In this document: positions 6,879 to 14,751 of the stretch, piece by piece
How positions within the stretch are numbered: position 1 is the stretch's first letter
How the letters are laid out: each line of letters begins with the position of its first letter
DNA from: a virus
Virus record (IMG/VR): IMGVR_UViG_3300000553_000392
Location: 1-21,167 of that record
DNA: 21,167 nt
Direction: 5' to 3' (one strand)
Notes under the pieces: generated by a model
What the model saw: only the letters and a program-made list of their open reading frames with translations
Told to the model about the DNA's origin: nothing
Database searches by the model: none
Position numbers and translations under genes: made by a program

Positions 6879-7419
6879 GGAAATGTTGGCAAATAAACAT
6901 CCACAGGATCAAGCCATAGCAGCTGCATTGAATGTTGCTCGTCCCAAGAAAGCATCTGGCGGTGATATTCCAGACCCGTTGACCAACTCAGACGTCCCGG
7001 ATCGTGCGGCGCATGATTCGCGTGCTCATGTTGGACCAATTCATGCCGCAGTGGCTGGTCGAACCGATCACCTTAATATGCACGTTCCGGCTGGATCATA
7101 TGTCATTCCGGCTGACATCGTGTCGGCATTAGGTGAGGGAAATACCGATGCAGGGCTTGATGTTCTGGATAGTCTTTGTCACGATCATAATTCAAATAGC
7201 GGAAATATGCGGTCTAAAAGTGATAAAAATAGTAATGACAGGTCTCTCGCGCCTATTGTTGCTGCTGGAGGGGAATATGTTATTCCTCCTAGTGTTGTCA
7301 CTTCAATTGGCGGTGGCGATATCGATCATGGCCATAATTTGTTGGACGATTTTGTTGTTTTGGCTCGCAAGGACTTAATAAAGACACTCAGTAAACTTCC
7401 CGGACCTCGTAAGGACTAA
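6829..7419 (+). CDS. Virion-associated protein with duplicated YVIP module
   Basis: A 196-residue protein. I chose the ATG at 6829 (MPLQKGAS) because this N-terminus, followed by a helix and an AIAAALNVARPKK segment, is typical of a widespread podophage protein. A KASGGD motif follows at 41-46. Two related modules lie at residues 87-114 and 145-173 (AGSYVIPADIVSALGEG and GGEYVIPPSVVTSIGGG), each ending in LD-rich helices. Between them is a Ser/Asn/Lys-rich linker. The GRTDHLNMHVPAGS segment is characteristic of such proteins. Function is unknown; its place between gp10 and the ejection proteins suggests a virion or assembly role. The upstream HNH gene overlaps its first 50 bases. Confidence 0.75.
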   Translation: MPLQKGASPATISANIKEMLANKHPQDQAIAAALNVARPKKASGGDIPDPLTNSDVPDRAAHDSRAHVGPIHAAVAGRTDHLNMHVPAGSYVIPADIVSALGEGNTDAGLDVLDSLCHDHNSNSGNMRSKSDKNSNDRSLAPIVAAGGEYVIPPSVVTSIGGGDIDHGHNLLDDFVVLARKDLIKTLSKLPGPRKD

Positions 7420-7422
7420 TAA

Positions 7423-7983
7423 ATGCAAATTGTAGAGACTAAAAAACGTGTTCGTCTGTCAAAGAGTGCACGGAAGAACCGCAAAATTGAGCTAATCACT
7501 ACCCCAGCCCGCGTCAGGGTTGCCACCAGAGACGACCTATTTGGCATTATGGACTTGGCTCGTATTGTCCATAAAGAGAATGGTTTGTTTGATTTTAATG
7601 ATGCCAAAGTTGCCGAAGCCCTGTGGCCACAATTGACACAAAGCAACGGTATTATTGGCGTCATCGGGCCAAAAGATAAGCTAGAGGGATTGGTTGTCTT
7701 GCGGGTGGCTAACTATTGGTATTCTGAGAAACAGTTCTTGGAAGAAATGTGTGTCTTTGTGCATCCTGATTATCGTAATGCCAAAGAATCACGGGTTCAG
7801 AAACTGATTGAATTTGCTAAGAAAGTTGCGACAGACCTTGAACTTCCTTTGATGATTGGGGTTTTGTCAAATACTAGAACAAGTGCTAAGATAGCTTTAT
7901 ACAAGCGTAACTTTGGTGAACCCGCTGGGGCGTTTTTCCTATGGGGCGCGAAAACAGGTTCTACTGACGAAGAAGTAGATTGA
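7423..7983 (+). CDS. GNAT-like N-acetyltransferase of the virion module
   Basis: A 186-residue protein. A basic N-terminal extension (residues 1-30, many Arg/Lys) precedes a GNAT-like fold: VRVATRDDLFGIMDLARIV (strand 1, helix 1), a GVIGPKDKLEGLVVL hairpin, the EEMCVFVHPDYR strand 4 region, and a helix (LIEFAKKVATDLELPL). The family normally binds acetyl-CoA with an R-x-x-G-x-G/A loop after strand 4. Here the loop reads YRNAKESRVQ, so it is altered and activity is uncertain. GNAT-like genes at this place among podophage structural genes are common; whether they modify virion, phage or host proteins is not settled. AAGGA before the ATG serves as binding site. Confidence 0.8.
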   Translation: MQIVETKKRVRLSKSARKNRKIELITTPARVRVATRDDLFGIMDLARIVHKENGLFDFNDAKVAEALWPQLTQSNGIIGVIGPKDKLEGLVVLRVANYWYSEKQFLEEMCVFVHPDYRNAKESRVQKLIEFAKKVATDLELPLMIGVLSNTRTSAKIALYKRNFGEPAGAFFLWGAKTGSTDEEVD

Positions 7984-7993
7984 GGGTTATACG

Positions 7994-10900
7994 ATGGGTT
8001 CCAAGGGTTCAGCCACTACTACAACGACGAGTGCGCCTCCGCAGTCCGTTCAGGATATGTATAATTACATAACCCAGCAAGGCAAAACTCTTCAGCAGCA
8101 ACCCTATCAGCAGTATCAGGGGCAATTGGTCCCTGATATTAATGCTACTCAGCAAGCCGGTATTGATCAGTCTCAACAATACTCTCAGGCTGCTCAGCCA
8201 TATCTTCAGCAAGCTGGTCAGATGACACAGCAAGCGGCGGCTGGTTATAACCCACAGAACTTTGGTCAAGGCGTTTCAGCATATATGAGTCCGTATATGC
8301 AACAAGCTATGGGCGCAACTGCGGCTCAGATGCAAAATGTTAACCAGCAGCAGCAGCAACAGTTGCAGGGTAATGCAATTCAGCAAGGTGCATTTGGTGG
8401 TGATCGCGGTAACGTTGCTCAGGCCGCATTGATGAACCAGCAAAACCTTGCAATGGGTCAGACGCTTGGCAACATGGCAAATACTGGATACCAGTCCGCT
8501 GCTCAGAACTACATGACTGGTCTTGGCGCTCAAGGGCAGCTTGGTGCTCAAATGGGCAATATTGGTAATCTTGCTCAGAACGCTGGCATGACTGGGGCGC
8601 AACAGCTGTCGGCGGCTGGCGCTATTCCGTATGCAGTTCAACAGGCTCAAAACGCCGCTGCATATCAACAGTTTGCTCAGCAACAGGCTTATCCTTGGCA
8701 AACACTGGGTAGTCTTGCCAATATGGCTTCCGGCCTTGGCGCTGGTCAGGGTGGAACAAGCACTGCTACTGCCCCGGCTCCAAATCCAATGAATGCCGCG
8801 CTTGGCCTTGGTACATCATTGTTGGGTTTTATGACGCCATCAGATGAGCGCCTTAAAGAAAACATGGAGCCTATTGGTAAGACCTTTGATGGTCAGAATC
8901 TTTATAAGTACAATTATAAGGGTGATCCACGTACGCAAATTGGCCTTAGTGCTCAAGAAGTTGAAAAGCGCAATCCAAATGCCGTCTACCGTCGCGACGA
9001 TGGTATGCGTGTTGTCGATTACAATGATGCTACCAATAAAGCTGCGGATCGCGGTCATTTTGCTGGCGGTGGGTCATCAATGGGTGGCCTTGTTTCTGAA
9101 ACTATGGAGCGTCGTCCTTATTCTTATGGTGGTGTTGGACAAAGCCAAAGTCAGTTTGCTCAAACGCCTTACGCTGATGACCCATTATCTGATGAGATGG
9201 CTGCACTAGCTAAGATTACGCTTGGCTCATATATTCCTCAAATGAAGGAAATTAGGGCTGGTGGTAGTATGCCTATTCCGACCGCTCATGCATATGATGC
9301 ACCAACATTTGATACATCTGGCATTTCTGGATTTGGAACTGCTTATAAGAAGTATAATGCAGCTAACGCAATTGCACCTTCCATTGCCGCTCAAGGAAAC
9401 GATATTGCTGGCCTTGGGACAGACATTGGTAGCTATAGCCTTGGATTAAATTATGCCTCTGGTGGGCTTGTTCCTCGCATTCCGCATGCTGATGGCAGCT
9501 CTGCTGACCCAGAAAAAACCGTTCCCGCAGATCAAGGTTTCTTGGGTGGATTAGGTTCGTCTATATCTAAGGGACTGGGTGGTGTATTTGGATCAGATAC
9601 GCAGCCGGGTTTTATTTCGAGCACTTTTAATAAAGGTCAACCCCTTTCTGATGATGCTCGTCAGGCTATGATGGCTGCTGGCTTTGGCATGATGGCAAGC
9701 CCGTCGCCATTTCTCACTCAGGCCATTGGTCAGGGTGGTCTAATCGGTGCAAATACATATGCTAAACAGCGCAATATTGATTATGAGACTCAGAAGGCGT
9801 TGGCTGAACAAGCATTGCGGGGTCGTGAAATTGGCGTTCAAGAGCAGGGTAATGTTTATAAGGGCAAGGAAGTTGAAAATGCGATTATTACAAATCGCAT
9901 GACCGCCCTTCAGCAATTGAGAGTGCAAAAAGCATCTTATATTGAGAATGGCCAACCTGTTCCTGAAAATATTCAAAGCGGAATTGATAGTCTGGCCTCA
10001 TCACTTGCTACGTTCGGCGTTAGCGGGGCTGGTGGCACTCCTGTTTCTGCTATAGCTGCCCCAGCCGCAGTTGCTGGCGCAGCGGTTGCCGCACCTAAGC
10101 CTCAGGAAGCGCCTCCAGTTACTGCCCCAGCTCCATCAGTTAGTGCAACGCCAGTTCCAGTGGTATCCGCACCAAAGCCAGCAGAGGCTCCAGCTGCTGT
10201 TGCTCCAGAAGTTAAAGCTGAGCCAAAGGCAGCAGTTCCAGAGGAGCCTCCAAAATATGGATTACCTAGAATTAATGATCCATCCTTTTTGACATCACTT
10301 GATCCTAACAATAATCCAAAAACTTTGCGTGATCGTGCCGCATTGATTTCTGGAGATGATCCTAAGGCTGCTGAGAACCTGCGTGAGCAAGCAACTAAGG
10401 CTCAAGATACTATGCTTGAAAAGGGGGTTGGCGTTGGCCCTAATGGTGAACTGATTAAGGTTCCGGGTTGGGATCAATGGAAATCTATGCAGGAAAACGT
10501 AAAGAGCAATGCGGACTGGTTTAACAAACAAGCCAGCGATGCGCTTTCACGTCAAAATTCTAGGCAGCAATTGGATTCAATTACCAAAATTGTTGAAAAT
10601 TTCAAACCAAATGCTTTTGCAGAACAGTTTGGTGATATTCAACGTTATTTGAATGCAGTCAATATTCCTGTTCCAGATTCGGCTAAAGTAAATGCTGTGG
10701 CATTTCAATCCTTCTTAAAGGATACATTGCGTCAAATTTATAGCGACGTTAAGCAGTATTCTGGCGGTGTAAAGGTCGCTGAATTAGCTGGACTTGAGAA
10801 GCAAGCCCCAGGCCCAACTCTTGAACCCGGAACTGTTGAAAATATTATGTCGCAACTTAATGGTTCATTGAATTTTGCTGATAAGCATTTCTATGATGCC

Positions 10901-11170
10901 CTTGATTTCCGCAATAAAAACAAGGGGGCATTTGATCAGGCAGACTTCGAAGGTGAATTCAATAAAAATAATAACCTGACGAAATATACTGATGATGCTT
11001 TAAAAGACATAGCTGTGTATGGTGCTGCTCCCACCAACAAGGCAAGTTTTGTTCCGGGTAAAACATATATCCTAGATCAAGGTCCAAATGGTGAACCAGT
11101 TAAACCTCATAAGAAGAGGTTTATTAAGTTTTCCGCAAAGGGTAATCCAATATTTGCCGACGTTGAATAG
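7994..11170 (+). CDS. Large virion protein with internal peptidase S74 chaperone domain
   Basis: A 1058-residue protein. Residues 1-280 are extremely Gln/Ala/Gly-rich and helical, including a Q-run near residue 120. Residues 283-350 form an S74 intramolecular chaperone domain: SDERLKEN at 283-290, then a YNYKGDPRTQIGLSAQEV segment, and VDY near the end. S283 and K288 match the Ser and Lys of the self-cleavage site of the S74 family (endosialidase type). Residues 355-680 carry Gly-rich ASGG/FAGGG motifs; about 680-755 is an Ala/Pro linker; 760-1058 is a charged helical domain. Position before the last late gene suggests an internal virion or ejection protein, perhaps a fusion of two ancestral genes. 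Confidence 0.75.
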   Translation: MGSKGSATTTTTSAPPQSVQDMYNYITQQGKTLQQQPYQQYQGQLVPDINATQQAGIDQSQQYSQAAQPYLQQAGQMTQQAAAGYNPQNFGQGVSAYMSPYMQQAMGATAAQMQNVNQQQQQQLQGNAIQQGAFGGDRGNVAQAALMNQQNLAMGQTLGNMANTGYQSAAQNYMTGLGAQGQLGAQMGNIGNLAQNAGMTGAQQLSAAGAIPYAVQQAQNAAAYQQFAQQQAYPWQTLGSLANMASGLGAGQGGTSTATAPAPNPMNAALGLGTSLLGFMTPSDERLKENMEPIGKTFDGQNLYKYNYKGDPRTQIGLSAQEVEKRNPNAVYRRDDGMRVVDYNDATNKAADRGHFAGGGSSMGGLVSETMERRPYSYGGVGQSQSQFAQTPYADDPLSDEMAALAKITLGSYIPQMKEIRAGGSMPIPTAHAYDAPTFDTSGISGFGTAYKKYNAANAIAPSIAAQGNDIAGLGTDIGSYSLGLNYASGGLVPRIPHADGSSADPEKTVPADQGFLGGLGSSISKGLGGVFGSDTQPGFISSTFNKGQPLSDDARQAMMAAGFGMMASPSPFLTQAIGQGGLIGANTYAKQRNIDYETQKALAEQALRGREIGVQEQGNVYKGKEVENAIITNRMTALQQLRVQKASYIENGQPVPENIQSGIDSLASSLATFGVSGAGGTPVSAIAAPAAVAGAAVAAPKPQEAPPVTAPAPSVSATPVPVVSAPKPAEAPAAVAPEVKAEPKAAVPEEPPKYGLPRINDPSFLTSLDPNNNPKTLRDRAALISGDDPKAAENLREQATKAQDTMLEKGVGVGPNGELIKVPGWDQWKSMQENVKSNADWFNKQASDALSRQNSRQQLDSITKIVENFKPNAFAEQFGDIQRYLNAVNIPVPDSAKVNAVAFQSFLKDTLRQIYSDVKQYSGGVKVAELAGLEKQAPGPTLEPGTVENIMSQLNGSLNFADKHFYDALDFRNKNKGAFDQADFEGEFNKNNNLTKYTDDALKDIAVYGAAPTNKASFVPGKTYILDQGPNGEPVKPHKKRFIKFSAKGNPIFADVE

Positions 11171-11177
11171 GTGACAC

Positions 11178-13484
11178 ATGACTGATGTTTCTGGAACGGA
11201 ATACAATTGGGCAGAACCAGATGTGAAGCCAACTCGTCGTTGGTCCTCTGACATCCCTGCGACAGAAGCCGCTCCATCAGCTGGGGTTGGTACTGAATAT
11301 TTATATAATACTCCCCCATCTATTGGTGAGGATGTTGGAAAATCAATGGCAAGCCAAGCCAAATATATCCCCGGTGATATCGCTTCCATTGTTGGCGGCG
11401 CTGGCGAATTGATGGATGTGGCTAAGGCTAAGGCTGCAAAGTATTTAGTTGGATATCCAGCTGAATATTTAGGCTACGCTAAACCGGGTACTGCGGAAGC
11501 AATTGAAAATGAAATAGCTCCAGAACAAGGTGCTGTTACTAATTCTATTTTAGGAGTTCCATTTCCAACTCCTTATGGAATGGAAGAAGCAACACGCGCT
11601 GTTACTCCATCGTCTTTGGAATATGAGCCACAAACCACCACTGGTAAACTAGCGGGATCAGCTACTCGCGTTGGCGGCGGCATGGCCCTTACGGGTGGAT
11701 TGGGTGCATTAACAAGGGCTCCTGAGGTAATTGAGGCTGCTACATCCGTTCCATCAGCAGTGAAAGAGTTATTGGGTACTGCGGGTAAGACGGCAGTAAA
11801 AGAAGGTGCTGTTGGAGTCGTTAGCGGAGCCGCATCTGAATTAGCTGGTCAGGCCGCTGAACAAACTGGATTTGATCAAGTTGATCCATATGCCAGATTT
11901 CTGGGCGGCACGATTGGTTTAGCTGGCGGTCATTTGATATCGCGTGGCGTTAGATATCTTTTGCCAGATGTTGAGGGTCAAGCAAAACTTGTGAAGGCTA
12001 TGGGTGAGGATTTTGCAACTGGCCAATCAAAGATCAGTCCAGATGATCTACAAAAAATGATCGATAATGGCTACAAGCCAACTCCTTGGGATGTCGTTGG
12101 CCCCCGTGGTGAGGAGCTTCTTGAAAAGATGGGTTTCAAGACGCCTGAATCAAAAGTGGCTATTAAAAAGTTAAATGAAGAAATGATGGCTCGTGGAGAC
12201 GCGGCTGCGGGTAATGTGTCATCATATCTTGAAGATAAAGTAATGGGTACGCAATTAGATGCCCCCGCATTGCAGTCAAAGATAGAGGCAGAAAATAAAG
12301 TTCAAACCGGAAAAATCTATGATTTAGCTAACTCATCAATGAATGCTCAAAATGTATTTTCTCCTAAATTAAGGGATTTAATGCAAGTTGATGACTTTAA
12401 AAAAGCAATGAAAGTTGCTGATTCTGTTTCATCGGACCCCGCATTAGGAATTAAAGTTGGCACTACCTCACCACCTAATTTGATGTATTGGGATCAGGTA
12501 AAACGCAGTTTAGATGATCAAATATCAACCGCTATGCGTGGTGGCTCTAATGATGAAGCACGTCGTCTGCTAGGCTTGAAGGGCCGACTGGTTGGCGAAC
12601 TTGATTCAATTGTTCCTGAATACGCTGACGCGAGAAATGCAGCATCAGAAGCATTTGGATCATCAAACGCTATTGAATCTGGTTATAATTCAATCAAAAA
12701 TATGAATGCTTTTAAAGCATCTGATTTTTTTGATTTACGAAAAAGTTTAAATCCAGAACAGAAAGAACTTATGGCTACTGGTGCTGCCAGTGCTATGAAA
12801 GAGTATATTGATAATAATGGCTTAGATAGGTTTTTGCAGCTTGTTGATAAGCCATCAATTGCTAGTCGAGCTAAAATTGTTTTGGGTGATGATAGGTTTG
12901 ATAACCTTGTTGGAAATGCTCGCGTTCAAAGTACTCTAGCAAAAGTGGGTCAAGTTGCGGCACAAGATACTAAAAGCGGCTTAGGCCTTTGGGAAGGTGT
13001 TGGCGGAATTGCTGGTGCCTTGGCTCAAGGTGCAGGGGATACTGTTCTTCAGGGGCAAGCGCCATCTGCTCGTCAAATAGCCGCATTTGTTGGAGGTGCT
13101 GTGGCATCAGCTGCGGCAAAGGGAACTTTAAACTTCGCCCAAAATCGTGTTGCTAATAGTGTCGTAAAACTTATGACTTCTAATGATCCAGCTAAGTTGG
13201 AAAAGTTGGCGGGAATGGCGCAAAAGGATTACGCTGTATCGTCGATGTTGGATAAGATTGGCGATTTGTCGCAAAAGGCATTGCTTCTCAACTCTCGCGT
13301 TAATCCACCATATGAATCTGAACGTCAGGGCCATAAGTCTGGTGGTAAGGTCGGGGGTCTTACGGCAGAATCACTTCTTCGTGATTTAAAACGCCGTCAG
13401 GTTATGTTGGCAAGCAAGACTGAGCATATGCTTTCATTACCCGACGACGCAGTTGTTCAAGCGTTGGATGCAGCCAAGCGTTAA
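11178..13484 (+). CDS. Large internal virion / DNA ejection protein (putative)
   Basis: A 768-residue protein closing the late gene run. The N-terminal third has Ala/Gly-rich, membrane-prone helices (IASIVGGAGELMDVAKAKAA; MALTGGLGALTRA). The middle (about 270-560) is charged and helical, with a PTPWDVVGPRGEELLEKMG segment. A second Ala/Gly-rich hydrophobic region follows (about 610-660), and the C-terminus has a HKSGGKVGGL motif, a Lys/Arg-rich helix and a LSLPDDAVVQALDAA ending. Long helical proteins with hydrophobic patches at the end of podophage late operons usually enter the head and are ejected to form a DNA conduit across the periplasm. That is inferred here from plan and position. Confidence 0.65.
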   Translation: MTDVSGTEYNWAEPDVKPTRRWSSDIPATEAAPSAGVGTEYLYNTPPSIGEDVGKSMASQAKYIPGDIASIVGGAGELMDVAKAKAAKYLVGYPAEYLGYAKPGTAEAIENEIAPEQGAVTNSILGVPFPTPYGMEEATRAVTPSSLEYEPQTTTGKLAGSATRVGGGMALTGGLGALTRAPEVIEAATSVPSAVKELLGTAGKTAVKEGAVGVVSGAASELAGQAAEQTGFDQVDPYARFLGGTIGLAGGHLISRGVRYLLPDVEGQAKLVKAMGEDFATGQSKISPDDLQKMIDNGYKPTPWDVVGPRGEELLEKMGFKTPESKVAIKKLNEEMMARGDAAAGNVSSYLEDKVMGTQLDAPALQSKIEAENKVQTGKIYDLANSSMNAQNVFSPKLRDLMQVDDFKKAMKVADSVSSDPALGIKVGTTSPPNLMYWDQVKRSLDDQISTAMRGGSNDEARRLLGLKGRLVGELDSIVPEYADARNAASEAFGSSNAIESGYNSIKNMNAFKASDFFDLRKSLNPEQKELMATGAASAMKEYIDNNGLDRFLQLVDKPSIASRAKIVLGDDRFDNLVGNARVQSTLAKVGQVAAQDTKSGLGLWEGVGGIAGALAQGAGDTVLQGQAPSARQIAAFVGGAVASAAAKGTLNFAQNRVANSVVKLMTSNDPAKLEKLAGMAQKDYAVSSMLDKIGDLSQKALLLNSRVNPPYESERQGHKSGGKVGGLTAESLLRDLKRRQVMLASKTEHMLSLPDDAVVQALDAAKR

Positions 13485-13849
13485 GCTGCGTCTGCCGCTG
13501 CCAACTGATTAGCTAAGTCAGACATAATCCTCAGTTCAGCAAAGCTACCATCTACCGGCTTTGCGAACTGAGCGGTGTGTGCTGACGTTGTGATCACATC
13601 ACGGTACAGATCGGGATTAAGGCGATCCTCACTGACCTTGGCTAACGATATACACATCATGATGATTGATACGTCGTGCGCCGTTACCTCTTTCTCAAGC
13701 ATTACAGAGGCCATCAGGGAAGCCTTCGTAATTGCTGGAACTGGATCACCATTTTTAACAGCGTTAGCCTCAGCGGCCTTCTGTGTGTGATCAATGAACT
13801 GACGCCAGTTCAGCGGGCCACTATAGTTCCGTTTAGCTTTTTCTTCCAT
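13481..13849 (-). CDS. Small phage protein, DUF6378-like
   Basis: A 122-residue protein. I chose the ATG at 13849 (MEEKAKRNYSG) because everything upstream in this frame lies inside the HNH-4 gene and looks like out-of-frame reading. The conserved part runs from about residue 40: ITKASLMASVMLEKEVTAH, then DVSIIMMCISLAKV, then LNPDLYRDVITTSAHTAQFA. This helical plan resembles the DUF6378 domain of phage nucleotide and DNA metabolism regions, whose function I do not know. It is the last gene of the leftward operon. Its stop overlaps that of the ejection protein on the other strand (TTAA), and a strong stem-loop lies inside its 3' part. Confidence 0.65.
   Translation of the reverse strand: MEEKAKRNYSGPLNWRQFIDHTQKAAEANAVKNGDPVPAITKASLMASVMLEKEVTAHDVSIIMMCISLAKVSEDRLNPDLYRDVITTSAHTAQFAKPVDGSFAELRIMSDLANQLAAADAA
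13530..13572. terminator. 15-bp stem-loop just beyond the late operon (putative 3' end or processing hairpin)
   Basis: Arms 13530-13545 and 13558-13572 pair over 15 base pairs with a single bulged A at 13538 and a 12-base loop at 13546-13557. It begins 46 bases after the stop codon of the last rightward late gene. Neither strand has a T-run after the stem, so it is not a classical intrinsic terminator. It could still end or protect the late transcript, or act in the leftward message, since it lies within the coding region of the last leftward gene. Confidence 0.55.
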
Positions 13850-14163
13850 TTTGAGTTCTTTCCATATGGGAGTGGGGTTTTTGATTCTTTCAAACCTAAA
13901 GTTGATGATTTCGCTCGTTTCGCTTTCGTTATCTGGCTCATGTCCTCCTTGGTTTTTTGGGTTGCACAGGCTTTGCACGTAAGACGTATATTTGATTCTT
14001 CGTCGGCTCCCGAAAGGCCAAGTGGTATAACGTGTTCGTAGATAAAGCCACCAACGAGCAACTTTGTTCCACAAATCATACATTTTCCCTTCTCACGTTC
14101 CCAAATCGTTAGTTTTTTTCGGGGCGATAGAGTTCCCCTTTTTGTCGTTTGTGAGTGTTCCAT
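13810..14163 (-). CDS. HNH endonuclease-like protein, atypical last ligand (HNH-4)
   Basis: A 117-residue protein from the ATG at 14163; an in-frame ATG at 14193 would add 10 residues. The HNH core is visible: C28-x2-C31, E43-H44 in FIYEHVIPLGLSG, N58 in the EESNIRLTC segment, and C63-x2-C66, then KTKED and a basic tail of the type seen in small phage HNH proteins (AKRAKSS). The His that usually follows the last Cys pair is Ala67, so activity may be reduced or another ligand used. Its last 40 bases overlap the start of the next gene, and its own first 71 bases are overlapped by HNH-5. It may be a homing nuclease or a resident DNA-metabolism HNH. Confidence 0.75.
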   Translation of the reverse strand: MEHSQTTKRGTLSPRKKLTIWEREKGKCMICGTKLLVGGFIYEHVIPLGLSGADEESNIRLTCKACATQKTKEDMSQITKAKRAKSSTLGLKESKTPLPYGKNSKWKKKLNGTIVAR

Positions 14164-14734
14164 GTGTTTTAAATCTCCATTTTGCACAATCATAATTCAA
14201 ATTTAACAATTCAGATGCTTCTACTAAACTTACTTTTTCACCATTTAAATCTACAATTGTGTTTCTTCTTGTATTTCTAGATTGCTGTTTAGGAGTAGCC
14301 CATCGACAGTTTCCTTTTTCATAATTTCCATCATTATTAATCCTATCTATTGAATGATGTTTTGATGGTCTTTTTCCCATATCAAAAAGAAACAACTCAA
14401 AATTATGCCTCCAATCATCTGAGACCTTAATTCCACGTCCACCATAATTTTCCCAATCTGGACTATTCGCATTAGTGCATCTATTTATTATGCGATTCCA
14501 TACGCTATATTCTTCAAGTTTTGATTTTCCATGAGTTGTCAATCTTTTGACGTTATTTTCTATTTTTAAACATCCACAAGATTTAGTTTTACCATTTTTT
14601 AAATGAATTCCCAAAACTTCTCGTGTTGTTCCGCACTCACATTTGCATACCCATGAATAATGAGTGTTTTTTCTTGGACCTTGAGATAGCACGACCCAGC
14701 GACCAAATTTTTCATTTACAAGATTTCTATGCAC
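14093..14734 (-). CDS. HNH endonuclease of the YGGRGI/SIDRI type with C-terminal helix-turn-helix (HNH-5)
   Basis: A 213-residue protein. I chose the GTG at 14734 because GGAG lies 6 bases before it; a GTG at 14746 lies upstream without a better site. Order: an N-terminal domain (NEKFGRWVVLSQG) with a Cys cluster (CKCECG and CGC, a possible zinc unit); the conserved core YSVWNRIINRCTN, then ENYGGRGIKVSDDW, then SIDRINNDGNYEKGNCRWAT; and a C-terminal HTH-like segment (EKVSLVEASELLNL) probably binding DNA. This is a common free-standing phage endonuclease family. The gene is AT-rich. Its last 20 or so codons read through the start of HNH-4 in another frame. A promoter with three repeats lies directly upstream. 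Confidence 0.85.
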   Translation of the reverse strand: MHRNLVNEKFGRWVVLSQGPRKNTHYSWVCKCECGTTREVLGIHLKNGKTKSCGCLKIENNVKRLTTHGKSKLEEYSVWNRIINRCTNANSPDWENYGGRGIKVSDDWRHNFELFLFDMGKRPSKHHSIDRINNDGNYEKGNCRWATPKQQSRNTRRNTIVDLNGEKVSLVEASELLNLNYDCAKWRFKTHGTLTNDKKGNSIAPKKTNDLGT

Positions 14735-14751
14735 GCAAATCTCCACAAAAA

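Noticed and set aside
8344-8372. CAG/CAA run as a microsatellite or DNA-level repeat
   Set aside because: Mixed CAG and CAA codons encode a Gln run in an already Gln-rich protein domain; it is explained by coding.
8276-8701. Minus-strand open frame of 141 codons opposite the Gln-rich region
   Set aside because: It arises from CAG/CAA codons of the plus gene read in reverse (Leu and Cys rich); no family pattern or binding site.
13850-14083. In-frame 78-residue N-terminal extension of the DUF6378-like gene
   Set aside because: The extension is the antiparallel-frame reading of HNH-4 (rich in Arg, Trp, Tyr, no family pattern); the ATG at 13849 begins right before the conserved part.
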